Below are positions 27,701 through 38,300 of a stretch of 64,000 nucleotides of DNA, one piece after another. The stretch's first letter is position 1. Each line of letters opens with the position of its first letter. The stretch spans positions 10,788,001-10,852,000 of the forward strand of contig JAPFFF010000001.1 of the NCBI GenBank assembly GCA_039105265.1, read 5' to 3'. The translations under genes and the position numbers were made by a program. The DNA is from Tritrichomonas musculus (Eukaryota; Parabasalia; Tritrichomonadida; Tritrichomonadidae). Below the pieces are notes generated by a model. It was not told the DNA's origin. It saw only the letters and a program-made list of their open reading frames with translations, and made no database searches.

Positions 27701-30207
27701 CCAATAACATTATAAAGCTTTGAAACAGTTGATTGTTGACCTAATGCAATAAGTAAAAGAGCAACGTTTTCAACTTTCTGGAATTGGCTCCATGCTCTTT
27801 GAATAGATGCTCTAACAATTTCAACTAGTAACAAATGATCATGGATGGTTAATGGAATATAGAATTTGGAAAGTTGGTTTGAATCAATATTGTTAATCAG
27901 ATAATCAGAAACTTCGCTCTGATGAAGAGAAAATGAAAGCCACAAGCCAAAGTAAGATGGCGGAAAAGCTGATTCTTGAATTACATACAAATATCTAAGA
28001 GCAAACAAGTCAAACTTATCCATTTTTTCTTCGTCTATTACTTGAAGTAAATCTTTTCCACTAAAATTAAATTCATACCTGCAACTTGAAAAAGAAAGTT
28101 TTTTAGATTTGGGAAAAGTTAGGTGAAAGGCTAATTGATTGGGAACAGCAGGAATTTGCCGTGGAATAAAATCAAAAAGCGATTCATATTCAAGTAAATG
28201 AATCAATGTTGAATGAATAATGTTAAAAGTTTCTTTTGAAGGAGTTGAATAATCAAATGGAGAAATAACTGGTTTAGATATGAATTGCTGTATGAATAAA
28301 GGATTTTTCACTTTTTCTTTTCGACTACTATCTTCATTTTGTACTTTGACTTGGTAATTATCATAAATTTCAATATTTTCAAGTACATCAGTTTTTTCAG
28401 TTTTTTTTATTTTTGATATTTGCCATGGAGATGGAATTATTGAAAATGACTTTCCATGTGAATAGGCAATATTACCAGATTGATCAGTTGTTATACTTGA
28501 GATTTTTACCTTACTTAAAAGTGGATGAACTCCATTTGAAATAGAATACATGTTTTGATCATCACATGCAAAAAGAAATGGTGAACAATATTGAACAAAT
28601 TTCATTTCAGGTAATTGTATTGACAAATTACTAGAGAAAAATCCATTTGAATAATTCCAAAATTCAAGTGTTTCGTCTTTAAGAACAGCAAACGAATCGA
28701 TTGATATACATGCTATTGATTTGATCCGATTTTTTTGGATATTTACTGCGCATTTCAGTTCTTTGAATTGCGGAAACATAAAAACAGCTATATCATGGGT
28801 TGATTTTAAAGATAAAACAAGAATAAAATGATTTTCATATGGTTGAGAGAATGAATGACATTCGAATTCTGGTATTTCATATTGACTATCTTTGAATAAT
28901 ATTTCAGATTTAGTTAATACAAAAATATTTTCATTATTATCAACATAAATTTCAACACAGTCAGCTATACGAGGAAAATTATAGTTGATAATATCAGTTG
29001 TATAAATGTTATATAAACAAAGTTGATTAAAATGAATAAATACAATTGTTTGGTCATTATACCAGGCTGCGTGTGAAGAATTGTGGGATATTACACTTGA
29101 TGAATAATTGTAATCGAAAATCGGCCAAATAATCAAACTTCCTAGATCATCAAGAGTAAAAATCCAACCTGATTTTTTTTGAAAAGAAATCTGAGAAATA
29201 TTTGAGGTATGATATAAAATTTGATGCTTGTGGCCATCTTTTGATGAAATAAAAATACTATTTTCTTGAATAACTGAAGTAATAACACCAAAATTCGTTT
29301 TAAAGGCAGATAACAAATGCGTCTTTGGAGAGTCCGACGTACTATCAGGATGAATTTTATCTTCATTGAGGATTTGACCACTTCTATCAATCTTAATTAA
29401 TGAGATTTTATGGTTTTGATTTATAAATGCGATACGTGCAGGCTTTTGATCTGTTTTCATTCTCTCTAAAAAATAAATTGGATACTTAATAAATCTACAG
29501 AGACCATTTACCTTTATTCGTGATGTACATATAAAGTTTGATGTGTTTGTTAATCTCCAAATATGAAGAACAAGGTCAGTGGTGATTGATAAAAATATTG
29601 GCAAATAAGGATGAAAATCAAATTGAACCACGGGATTTAAATGCCTAACCGCTTGTACCAGCATATGATATGATGAAAATATATAAAAATCAATAACTGT
29701 ACTATTATGATGAGAAGCAAGTAAAGAGCCATCAGAATTAAGTTGACAAAAAGTGGATTTATTGCTTAGTTTTTGAAGTGGGCTTTTTCCAAAGTCGTGT
29801 ATACTTCCATAAAGCAAACCTTTCTTCGTCGATAAAGATATTATACGACGAGCTGGAAACCATGAAATGCAAGTAGATGGAATTCCAAAGTTTACAACAC
29901 GAGATTTTTCATATCCAGTATCGTTATAATGCCAAAAGTAATATATGCCATATATATCACATGCAATGATATGAGGCCCTCTCATTTCAAAAGCAATCGA
30001 CATAATTGTCGCTTTATGACCACTTAAAATAGCATTAACATATCGGCAGTGACAAAGAACAATTATTAAATTTCCAGATGAATAAGCCATTAAAACCCCA
30101 GATTTAATCACTGAAAAAGCTATAGTATTTGGAAATTCAGTATTGATGGGAAAGCTAAAACATATTTTATTTGCAAAATCAAGGGATGGCGGTGCATTTT
30201 GCACCAT
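24787..30207 (-). CDS. Rav1/DMXL (rabconnectin-3 alpha)-like V-ATPase assembly factor
   Basis: 1,806 residues. WD40-type propeller repeats fill about residues 10-600 (for example VLMAYSSGNLIIVLCH, GHKATIMSIAFEMRG). The Rav1 C-terminal-type domain follows at about 680-1000: FDLFALRYLYVIQESAFPPSYFGLW and SLCHGGYEMSAALFIISGEIET match the conserved 'DALALRFLLA...PPS.W' and 'AAAxFLLAG' blocks of Rav1/DmX. An acidic Ser-rich linker (WSDSESDSDLSSEEKSE, ~1070-1090) separates this from a second propeller at about 1570-1806. Length and order fit DmX/Rav1. In yeast and animals these proteins promote reassembly of the V-ATPase V1 and Vo sectors on endosomes and vacuoles. Family call from domain order and conserved blocks. 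Confidence 0.8.
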   Translation of the reverse strand: MVQNAPPSLDFANKICFSFPINTEFPNTIAFSVIKSGVLMAYSSGNLIIVLCHCRYVNAILSGHKATIMSIAFEMRGPHIIACDIYGIYYFWHYNDTGYEKSRVVNFGIPSTCISWFPARRIISLSTKKGLLYGSIHDFGKSPLQKLSNKSTFCQLNSDGSLLASHHNSTVIDFYIFSSYHMLVQAVRHLNPVVQFDFHPYLPIFLSITTDLVLHIWRLTNTSNFICTSRIKVNGLCRFIKYPIYFLERMKTDQKPARIAFINQNHKISLIKIDRSGQILNEDKIHPDSTSDSPKTHLLSAFKTNFGVITSVIQENSIFISSKDGHKHQILYHTSNISQISFQKKSGWIFTLDDLGSLIIWPIFDYNYSSSVISHNSSHAAWYNDQTIVFIHFNQLCLYNIYTTDIINYNFPRIADCVEIYVDNNENIFVLTKSEILFKDSQYEIPEFECHSFSQPYENHFILVLSLKSTHDIAVFMFPQFKELKCAVNIQKNRIKSIACISIDSFAVLKDETLEFWNYSNGFFSSNLSIQLPEMKFVQYCSPFLFACDDQNMYSISNGVHPLLSKVKISSITTDQSGNIAYSHGKSFSIIPSPWQISKIKKTEKTDVLENIEIYDNYQVKVQNEDSSRKEKVKNPLFIQQFISKPVISPFDYSTPSKETFNIIHSTLIHLLEYESLFDFIPRQIPAVPNQLAFHLTFPKSKKLSFSSCRYEFNFSGKDLLQVIDEEKMDKFDLFALRYLYVIQESAFPPSYFGLWLSFSLHQSEVSDYLINNIDSNQLSKFYIPLTIHDHLLLVEIVRASIQRAWSQFQKVENVALLLIALGQQSTVSKLYNVIGDTPRGDFFTHDFTTKKYRKSAIKNAYSSLCHGGYEMSAALFIISGEIETGMKVITEKIGDPVLGFLVLRLLTGSDYESKIMKWYLSVARWNDDVIPILISKLTNNNNMFELLEKALLENETNKNISIFGDRRIALFQIYHHIASKQGKGNDILYQVTRNLCCDGLAPLAMYIYKTVETTFTAARPIIAEQIQIAEDKNEIEPEKEKLLSTSEVEIVKEVSAFDFGGVNDFGDDIDWSDSESDSDLSSEEKSESLEKSEVKSEVDDSIIQNQVNESKNAVEDDEIDCYIKKSIRDKSFCLSRMFIDYNNNDQSSNEGNDINDDINNEAAHFAMNMGDIDLAAKLFDENKIIHLEQHLAQIILFSSIRFLYSSSIPSDPSDFYHICKLLLKLSTKNKNSFFDFSLMKKDDHDGFSIFSFLGAFVISLWAYHHNLMYSLLCSNDYNENKILSKKDLYSKVANKIENSSNSAKNSINEKIVNNYSDLDNVPPPRSLFDIDLSSSRFPDTIPKLLQHYLSENLHGLEQSLERDRLLIMYLIFALMLNKLNELYNSIIKTITASTKDYIKDAYSKLYSILNLRKESILKIIEFYQLSLKCPSLLPPSLPNIDGEPTPVQSFISAIIIEHMSSKKSLELLQQRIIKKLPISFIINMKLNIDENKMNKTIFKIRDQMIKGIVITPLNLNKLVAISSNSIFSVDLESSFVSPEKNLIKNNNNDDPLQIIIHSHLNLILVISPYHASLYDFNSEYGNQVSITFNQHQGSKFTCAQFSPNGEKVAICSSFVEIYFFDFTTECQMPFMTINIYGQVNSILWLNQDTFLIVAYISNKDKLQKLALINLLSSCIMPLPIDPNLNGKINVMEIERRNGFIILGTKNGMAAIIELITSNDFKLKWLYDFKKTEVSAAAALNNLFAFGTLDGDVLLVDLENENMANNFNTKLFKVQFAVSSIIIEIDRIIIAGDANYFEVWKAGEYF

Positions 30208-30716
30208 TTTTATTTTATTAGGATAATTTGAATAGGCTATTCAAAATTCCAAACTTTTATTTGATTAATTATATTTATTTTACTAAATATATATCAAAAT
30301 AAAACAATTAAAATACTACCAAACAAGTGGTTACCGTTAAGTAAGATTTGAATTCGTTCTATCAAAAATTGTATGACTATTTTGAATGAATTATTTCAAA
30401 ATTCAATTATATAAATTATTTCCGATAGATATTCTATCGAATTTTTTTTTTTCTTTTTTTTTTCAAATATAATTAGTTTAAAAATAGCCCAGGAACATGA
30501 AAATGATAAAATTCAACATTAATTAACTTAGCTATCAATAAAATATGTATTCAGTCTAAAATATCGTAGAATATTACCTTAAAAATCTTGAGATATCAAT
30601 AAACCTATCGATATCAATAATCTTTACATTTTTTTTTACCGATATAAAAAATAATAAGAAAAATCAAAATTAAATATGTCAGCTCATCAATAAATAATAA
30701 AACATGCAATAAAGGT
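30208..30716. other. Intergenic, AT-rich
   Basis: Holds the 5' flank of the Rav1-like gene and the 3' flank of the HAD phosphatase gene. T-rich runs near 30441-30470. No other feature is recognised. Confidence 0.7.
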
Positions 30717-31547
30717 TCATTTCTTTTGATCATCGTACATTTTTTGCAATAATTCTGCAACTTCAACAAGCGAATTTAATACATATGTTGGCTTTTCATT
30801 TTCTGGTGCTTCATCAGCGTCTTTTTGTGAATCAAATCCCGTTAAGACAAGAATAGATCTTGCTCCATTATGAGAAGCAAAGGAAATATCAGTAATTATT
30901 CTGTCTCCAACCATTATTACTTCATCTTTTGTTAAACCAAGTTGATTTAAAACTGTTTGAAACATTGTCTTTTCTGGTTTTCCAATAAGTGTTGCTTTGA
31001 CCCCAGTTGCTTCTTCAAAAGTACGAGCACAGGCACCAGAACCAGGCACAATAACTCCATGGGAAAGTATAAAGTTTGGATCAGGATTTGTTCCAATTAG
31101 ACGGGCACCATACATTCTAACAAGATCAATACCTCTAGCTAATTCTTCAAAGTCAAAAGTATCAGATTTTGATACAACGACTGCTTCAACAGGAACAAGT
31201 TCCCGATCTGTTTCAATTGTATGAACTTCTATCCCATGAAGACGAAGTTCTTCCATTAATCCCGTAAATCCGCATACAAAAACTTTCTTAATATTATTTT
31301 GAATTAAGTACATTGCTGTGGCATATCCTGATGAAAAAATATCTTCAGCATTAAAACAACTTAAATTAAGAGATTGAATATATTTAAAATATTGTTCTTG
31401 GGTTTTTGAAGAATTATTTGTAACGAGGACAAGCTTGACTCCTAACGACTTAATTTTTTTTAGCGACTCAACAGATCCTTTTAATGGGCGATTTTCTATC
31501 CAAATAACACCATCTCCATCAAGTAATAGCGCTTTGGGCAACGACAT
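30717..31547 (-). CDS. HAD phosphatase of the phosphoglycolate/4-nitrophenyl phosphatase family
   Basis: 276 residues with all HAD motifs: LLLDGDGVIW (motif I, nucleophile Asp and acid/base Asp, residues 8-17), VTNNSS (motif II), GKPEKTMF (motif III lysine) and GDRIITDI (motif IV). The cap between motifs II and III is of type C2 (GTNPDPNFIL, PGSGACARTFEEATG), as in phosphoglycolate and pyridoxal phosphatases (PGP, PDXP, yeast Pho13). It would remove phosphate from small metabolites, for example repairing side products of glycolysis such as 2-phosphoglycolate. The exact substrate cannot be read. Length is normal for the family and it is probably cytosolic. Confidence 0.92.
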   Translation of the reverse strand: MSLPKALLLDGDGVIWIENRPLKGSVESLKKIKSLGVKLVLVTNNSSKTQEQYFKYIQSLNLSCFNAEDIFSSGYATAMYLIQNNIKKVFVCGFTGLMEELRLHGIEVHTIETDRELVPVEAVVVSKSDTFDFEELARGIDLVRMYGARLIGTNPDPNFILSHGVIVPGSGACARTFEEATGVKATLIGKPEKTMFQTVLNQLGLTKDEVIMVGDRIITDISFASHNGARSILVLTGFDSQKDADEAPENEKPTYVLNSLVEVAELLQKMYDDQKK

Positions 31548-31985
31548 TTAAGATTTATATGTAACTTTTTGATGATTCATTGAAAATTGTTATTATACAA
31601 AATTATTTTATCGTTATTTCACTTATAAATATCTTAATTATTTTAAACTTAATAAGTTATATTACATATCAAATTTTTATATGTAAGAAATATAGTAATT
31701 TTTTTAACTAAATACTAATTATTTACTGATAGACATTGACAATACCAACTTTAATGGTAAGATACTAAAGGATAGTTCAAATGAGTTCGGATAAATGCTG
31801 AATCAAATGTGGATTCTGCAATATGGGGAAAAAAAAAAAAAAAAAAAAGATTACTTAGGTTAAATAAAACAAATTCTTTTAAAAGTATAAATAAATAAAC
31901 ACACAAAAACATTTATTACCGTATTTATATAAACATACCACAAATAACTAATAAAAGAATAACAAAAAAAAAAAAAAAAAAATAA
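31548..31985. other. Intergenic, with A-rich tracts
   Basis: A runs near 31830-31848 and 31965-31981. TCATC 25-35 bp upstream of the phosphatase start may act as initiator. Nothing else. Confidence 0.6.
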
Positions 31986-34439
31986 TTAATCTGGAATTGT
32001 TAAGAGGAACTCGTTCATCCATGTTCCAAATGTAAAGTAGTGTTCTAAAGGCCTCATTGATTCATCAGAAAACCATTCAGGCCTTTTTTCCATTAAAATT
32101 TTTAAAAAGTGCTTTAACCATTGGGCGAAGCTGAGAGGCATTGGAACTGGGCTAATAATGAACAAATTTGCAATAAGAGGCATTAATTGATTAGCTTCAG
32201 GTCTGACCCCAAATACAAATAGGAAGATATCTTCAACAGTATTTAAAGAAAGAACAATTTGTTTAGCACTTTCAATTGGAATCTCAAGCAAACATGAATG
32301 TAGAATTGTTGTTTGCGCTGCATCGAATATTTCTTTGCAACTTAATATTTTTTTGACATTTTCATCAAGACCATTTTGTTCGAGACGGGATAAAACAGTC
32401 ATTTTATTGTTTAGAAATTTCTGGTCAATTTGTGATAAGTTGCTACAATCATTATAATTCTTATTATCGTTGCTGCTTGCTTGACTCTCAGCGCTTGAAA
32501 TGAAGTCATGTAATGAAAAATTCTGACTAGTCAGTTTTGAATGAAATTTATTTGCAATTTGTCTCATTAAAGGCGAAGCCCACTTGTTCTTTTGTTCAAA
32601 CAAATCAAGATGTGAAATAACAAAGTTTGAAAAAACAAGTGAATCTTTCAACATTAACGATCTCTTATTTTTAAGGTCGTTGATGAATGAAATTTCACTC
32701 ATCATTGTGTCTACAATTTGATTAACAAATATCGAATTGGCCTGAATAATAGATGATTTACATCGCTTTATCGATTTCTCAATTATATGGTTCATTCCTT
32801 GTATTTCAGCAATATTAGATAAAAGTGATTCAGTTAGTTGGCTGATTTCCTCAAAAATTAAATTGAAATTAAAATTAGGATTATTTTTTGATTTCAATTC
32901 AAAATGTTTCTTTAGAACTCTCGCTTTGGGCGATTCAAGATCATCTAAATCAAAAAGAGTAATTAGCATTTCTAATTCATCACTTTTTTCATTTGTAAAA
33001 TCTGTTTCTGACTTAATTGGACTAGAGTCTGACAATCCTAATAATAAATATTGCGGAATAGAAAGATTTATTTTGACAATTGTAAATGGCTGGAAAGTTG
33101 TTTTATCATTATCAAAATTTTGACTAGAATAATCTGGATCGTAGTTTTCTAAAAGAAATTGGAGAGCTCGATAAGGAAGAACAAATGAATGAATCTCTGG
33201 GTAATTTTGCTGGTTAGGAACTACTTGAAGGGCAACGTCAATAAAGCTATCGATCATTTTATGATCAATGTTATGAATTTCTTTTGATGTTAATTTTGGA
33301 CCTGATATCGATCTTCGTGCAAATCCAGTATTCTTTGACGAACTTACAAAATAAACACTACTGCTTCTCCCAATTGGATTTGGCTTCTTATTATTAGGTT
33401 TGAGTCTTGGCGTTTGACTTTTTTCTTCTTTTTTAGGATGGTAATTATCATCGTTAACTGGACGAAAAACTGATTTTAGATTATCTGGATCTAAATTATT
33501 TTGACCATTTCTATATGCTAAATCATAATAATTAATTAATTTCTGAGCAATTTCATTTGTTTCTTGCAAATTATAATTAAGTGGTAGAACACCATAAGAA
33601 ATTGGATCTATAACCATTGGAAGAATTATACAATAAAAAAGAACTGTAAGAAGAAGAGACCACTTATCTCTAAATTTTCTCGAAATTCGGATTAAAAGTG
33701 AGTGAATTAAAGGTGATGTTGGGCTTTTAAGAGATTCTTTGAGGTCACTAAGAAACGTATTGAAGAACCTTTGAACTTTCGCATACTGTGAATCAACTTG
33801 ATGTTTAACATGAGCAAAAAGATCGAGAAAACATGAAAACTGTTCACCATAAAATGATCGAAGAACAGGCGAGAAGAAAAATTGACGTAAAACAATCGAA
33901 AGAAACGATTTATGAAAATTTGGTAAAAATTCGATTTCATGATCTGCACATTTGTCAAATCCACGGCCAACGGCTTCAATAAAAGAAAGAACATTATTAG
34001 TGCCCATAAAATGACCAAAAAGGGCAGGAATAATAAATGTAGCAATAAAAACATCTGAACTTATATTACACGAGTGAAATTCCAGTACATGCATATTATC
34101 AAAATCGGAAGTCATAAAGGTTAAAATGGAATCTTCTCTATTACTGTAAAAAAGATTGAGAAAATTTGTAATTGATTTATTTGTTAGAATCTCAATATGA
34201 TCTGTTTCGGGAATATTTTCTGAAAAAATTTTATCTATTCTCGCTTTTTTTTGTGGATATTTTAAAACCCATGGGGATCTAAATTCATGATGCACTGAAA
34301 GTAGAGAAAATAAATCTTTATTTTGGCTTAGATTAGAATGAAATATTTGTTGCTGCTTTTGAAAAGCGTTAAACTCAAAAAACTTTTCGGAAGTTCGTTC
34401 ATATTGTTCATCTGTAAGATTATTTAATACTTTTTCCAT
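31986..34439 (-). CDS. RasGAP-like (GAPVD1-type) protein
   Basis: 817 residues. The N-terminal half is all helical and resembles a divergent RasGAP fold: FIIPALFGHFMGTNNVLSF (~135-155), then CADHEIEFLPNFHKSFL, and LTVLFYCIILPMVIDPISYGVL at about 268-290, which matches the late conserved block of GAPVD1/RasGAP domains (consensus FLRFxCPAIVxPxxxGI). An arginine finger (FLR motif) is not obvious, so catalytic activity is doubtful. A low-complexity Ser/Lys/Pro region lies at ~335-385. The C-terminal half is helical without a recognised domain; LLEIPIESAKQIVLSLNTVEDIFLFVFGV might be part of a VPS9-like region. The likely role is small-GTPase control in membrane traffic. Moderate confidence. Confidence 0.45.
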   Translation of the reverse strand: MEKVLNNLTDEQYERTSEKFFEFNAFQKQQQIFHSNLSQNKDLFSLLSVHHEFRSPWVLKYPQKKARIDKIFSENIPETDHIEILTNKSITNFLNLFYSNREDSILTFMTSDFDNMHVLEFHSCNISSDVFIATFIIPALFGHFMGTNNVLSFIEAVGRGFDKCADHEIEFLPNFHKSFLSIVLRQFFFSPVLRSFYGEQFSCFLDLFAHVKHQVDSQYAKVQRFFNTFLSDLKESLKSPTSPLIHSLLIRISRKFRDKWSLLLTVLFYCIILPMVIDPISYGVLPLNYNLQETNEIAQKLINYYDLAYRNGQNNLDPDNLKSVFRPVNDDNYHPKKEEKSQTPRLKPNNKKPNPIGRSSSVYFVSSSKNTGFARRSISGPKLTSKEIHNIDHKMIDSFIDVALQVVPNQQNYPEIHSFVLPYRALQFLLENYDPDYSSQNFDNDKTTFQPFTIVKINLSIPQYLLLGLSDSSPIKSETDFTNEKSDELEMLITLFDLDDLESPKARVLKKHFELKSKNNPNFNFNLIFEEISQLTESLLSNIAEIQGMNHIIEKSIKRCKSSIIQANSIFVNQIVDTMMSEISFINDLKNKRSLMLKDSLVFSNFVISHLDLFEQKNKWASPLMRQIANKFHSKLTSQNFSLHDFISSAESQASSNDNKNYNDCSNLSQIDQKFLNNKMTVLSRLEQNGLDENVKKILSCKEIFDAAQTTILHSCLLEIPIESAKQIVLSLNTVEDIFLFVFGVRPEANQLMPLIANLFIISPVPMPLSFAQWLKHFLKILMEKRPEWFSDESMRPLEHYFTFGTWMNEFLLTIPD

Positions 34440-35334
34440 TCTGAATGATAGAGGTCAGAAAAAATAAATTGATTAATATAGGGTTAATAAATTTTGAAAG
34501 AAATTGATAACTATCGGCAAAAAACGAACAAAAAAATTTTTTCTAGCATTTTTATAAAATGCCCAAATCAAAACTCAATTGATATTTCTTATCTCTCAGC
34601 AAATTAGTTTCCATGCCAATAGAGAAACTATTATTATTTCTTATTCATTTTTGCTGTCTATACGTTTAAAACACGTTTTTTTGAACCAATCCAAAAAAAT
34701 CTCAATATAAATTCTGGATATAGACATTTTTTTCACTTTTTTTCTTATACTATTTTATTAATGCATTACTTGATATTTTAAAGCCATGCAACCAAAAAAA
34801 TATCTCATCCACATTAAAATCTTAAATTATTTTATTTGATTTATTGACAAAATTAGCAACTTTTTCCATACTTAACAGAGATGATGTTGTGATAATCATG
34901 AATTTCTACCATCAGTCATATATATTGTAGTTAAGCACACATTTAATTTTCATATTGTTTCAATATAGATTTTCTTAGATTACTGAAAAAGTTTAATTAA
35001 GAAAGAATATTAAAATATTGCGTTTTTAGTTTAAATAATAATTTTGTTTTTTGATAATTAAGTTTAATTACAAAATTGGAATAACATAATTACATTAATA
35101 ATAAGATTTTAACAAATCGACATGAGAATATAATATGTAACATCGTAAAATCTTTTGATTTTCTATCTTTCAATGCATATATTTAATAGATGTGCAGATG
35201 CTTGCACTTTTAAAAGCAATAAATTATGCATTAATAAAATTCACATTAGTCATTTTTTGAATACCTTATTTCATTGAAAATATTTATTTTTTGAATATAT
35301 TTTTAAAAATTCAGATTTTAGATTTTACTGCAAA
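34440..35334. other. Shared upstream region of two divergent genes
   Basis: 895 bp of AT-rich DNA between the RasGAP-like gene and the TOR gene, which point away from each other. ATCATTCAG lies directly before the RasGAP-like start. No repeat or RNA gene is recognised. Confidence 0.6.
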
Positions 35335-38300
35335 ATGAATTTATTTTCTCTTGAAATTCCATCAGATTACGAATCTTTACTTATTACTTATGAACATTAT
35401 TATCATTCTTTTTATTTAGAAATGGTTCGAATGAGCAATGCAATGCTATCAAAACATCTCGATCTTTTTTTATCAAAATTAGTTCAAATATCAAAAAAAT
35501 GCAATGAAGTAAATGATATACGAGCTGCGATCGGTGTGGTCGCTTTACACAGCTTTGGATATAGAAATTTCGAATTACTTACTAAAACATTCGATAGACT
35601 TGTACCTCAATCAAATTTGGAATACGTTAAATTTACAAGTTGGTGCGCTGGACAACTTATTAATCATCCAAATCTTGCAAAAGCAAGATATGTTCAACAT
35701 TTATTTCAACGCAGTATCGGCTGGATTCGCCATAAAGGTCAACGCGCAAGACCTCTTGCTGCGTGCTATTTGATAGCTTCTCTTTCAGATAATGACGGCA
35801 ATAGTGTTGTAGCTTTTGCTTCTCATATACAATCTGTTATTTGGTCTTTAATATCACATAGATCTCCACAAATCATTCAAACAACTGCATACGCATTTTC
35901 ACGTTTTACGTTTGCGATTACTACCTACGGACGGGGCGAAATGGATTCATTCTTTCATTTTTTCATTATGCTATGTAAGAGCTTATTGAAATATGGGAGT
36001 CCAATCAAAAAATATGCTGCAATTTGTCTTATCAAAGAATTAATACTTAATAACTCAGATTATTTTTTCTCAGATTTTCAGTTTTTACTTGATTCTTTTT
36101 TAAATGTAATGAACACATCTAAAAATACGCTTTTTTTGATTGCAGCATATCAATCAATGGCTAGTTTATCGATAGTTGATCCAAAACAATTCGTTTCGGC
36201 AGTATCAATCAATCTTTTTACAATAAAAGAAGAAATTATTAATGAATATCCAGATGAAGTTGTAGAATCACTATGCTTTGTTATTAAGAAAGTTCCTGAA
36301 TTTATGGAAACAAAAATTAAAGAATTAAAAGATATTTCAAAAAGTCTAATATCACATCCACGATCAGCATTTATATTATTGAACTCAATTCTCAAATATT
36401 TTGGTACGAAAGTATTACCGATAGAAAATGATTTTATTCAAACTTTAATGGAGCTTCCTTTCTCTCCAGAATATCGAGATTTTTTCATTTCATTTACAAA
36501 TTGCCCGAATTCATTTGCTTTAGATTTTCCAGTAAAATTGAATCAACGTTTATTAAATGAATTAAAAACGAAAGCTCCTGTAGATGCTATTGAACTTATT
36601 GCAAAATTACCATCCAATGCATTTGTTTCGCAGTCACTAATTTTAAGTGAATTAAACGAGCAAACTACTTCAAAAAATGTTGAAGTTCGTGCAGCAATTC
36701 CGAAAGCAATGTTTAATTTATGTGATACTTGCCAAACAATTGATAGAAACAGCATTATTCGTCAATTAATGCAATATGCAATGTATGATTCGTCAACAAT
36801 TGTAAGATGCTCAGTTTTACGCGTTTTCTTAGAGAAAGCAAATGGATATAAAGAATTAGCACAACCTGAATACGTTAAATTTTTTCAAGTTTTTTCAAAC
36901 GAAGATAGTCAATCAGCCAGAAACTTGGCTTTTGATCTAATTGCTAAGATAGGAAAAAATAATCCAATGTTTTTTGCATCAATAACTAGAGATAGCCTTC
37001 TTGATTACTTTTTCACATTAAGACACGTTTCTTCAATTCGACAGAGAGCTAGAATTACACGAACAATGCCATGCCTAATTAGAGCCTCATTAATCACGAT
37101 CTCGACATATACAAAAGCTTTTATGGAAATTGCTTTAGAGCAACTTAAAAACAGACCAATGAAAGAATCTTTTGAAAATTTCCTTGAAGAAGATGCAAAT
37201 GTTGCTATTATTTCAGGGATTCTTGATTCTCTTTCATTAATTGCACCAATTCAACCTGATTTAATTTCAACTCATGCAAATGTTTTAATACCTTTACTTT
37301 GCAACTTTCTTTCAGAAAATGAAGAACGAAAAATTACATTATCAATTGTTAACTTTTTCGAAGTAATTTTTACACCGCCTGCTTCATCTTTAGTTTATCG
37401 AACAATGGCTCCGATGATAATTTCTGCATGTTCTTCGTTACTTCCCCAAACAAATTCTCGAACAGTCAGAATTGCAATTTTGAGAGTTCTTGGAGTTATT
37501 GGAGTCATTGAACCAAATCAAACACCTCCACAAAGACTTCTTAAAATGCCATCTGATTTCGATAATAAAATAACCAGGCAGTTCTTTCAACCCAAACGTG
37601 ACTTAGAAACAAGTGATGATTATAATTTGGTCAGGAAAGAAGAATTATACATGAGTATTGTTTTAAGAGAGCTTTTAAAAATACTTCAAGATGATTTATT
37701 GAAAGAATATTATTTGCAAACAGTTCAATGCTTTGTTACAGTTTTTAGTAAGATTTTAATGGATATGCTAACTTATTTCGATGCCTTTATGGCTCGTTTT
37801 CTGCAAATTTTAGAAAGTTCAACTGATGCAGAATTATTAAATTATCTACCTTTATTAACAAAACTTGTTATTAACGCACAAAATAATGTAACTCCATTCT
37901 TAAGTAAATTATTATCATTAATAACAACCAGATTTAACGATGTCTTAGCAATGATGATATATGATTTAATTCTTGCTCTTCTTGATTCAGTTCGTGACAA
38001 TTTTAGTCATTATGCATCTGAACTTATTTGTTTATTAATTTATCTAATTGATACTGTTAAAACAACTGATGAAATTCAAAGTCAAAAAATATTATTAGCA
38101 TTTTCAAAAATTTGTGTTTATGCTAATGATCTACTCTACTTGATCATTCCACAAATTTGTGATGCAATTCTTTGTGAGCAAACCTTAGAAAATGTTCGAA
38201 TTCTTTCATTTTATTGTTTAGAATCAATTGCTAAATCTACTGACTTATTTGATTATCTTGGCCCAATTGTTCGAGCAATGAATGTTGGCTTTGAGCATGA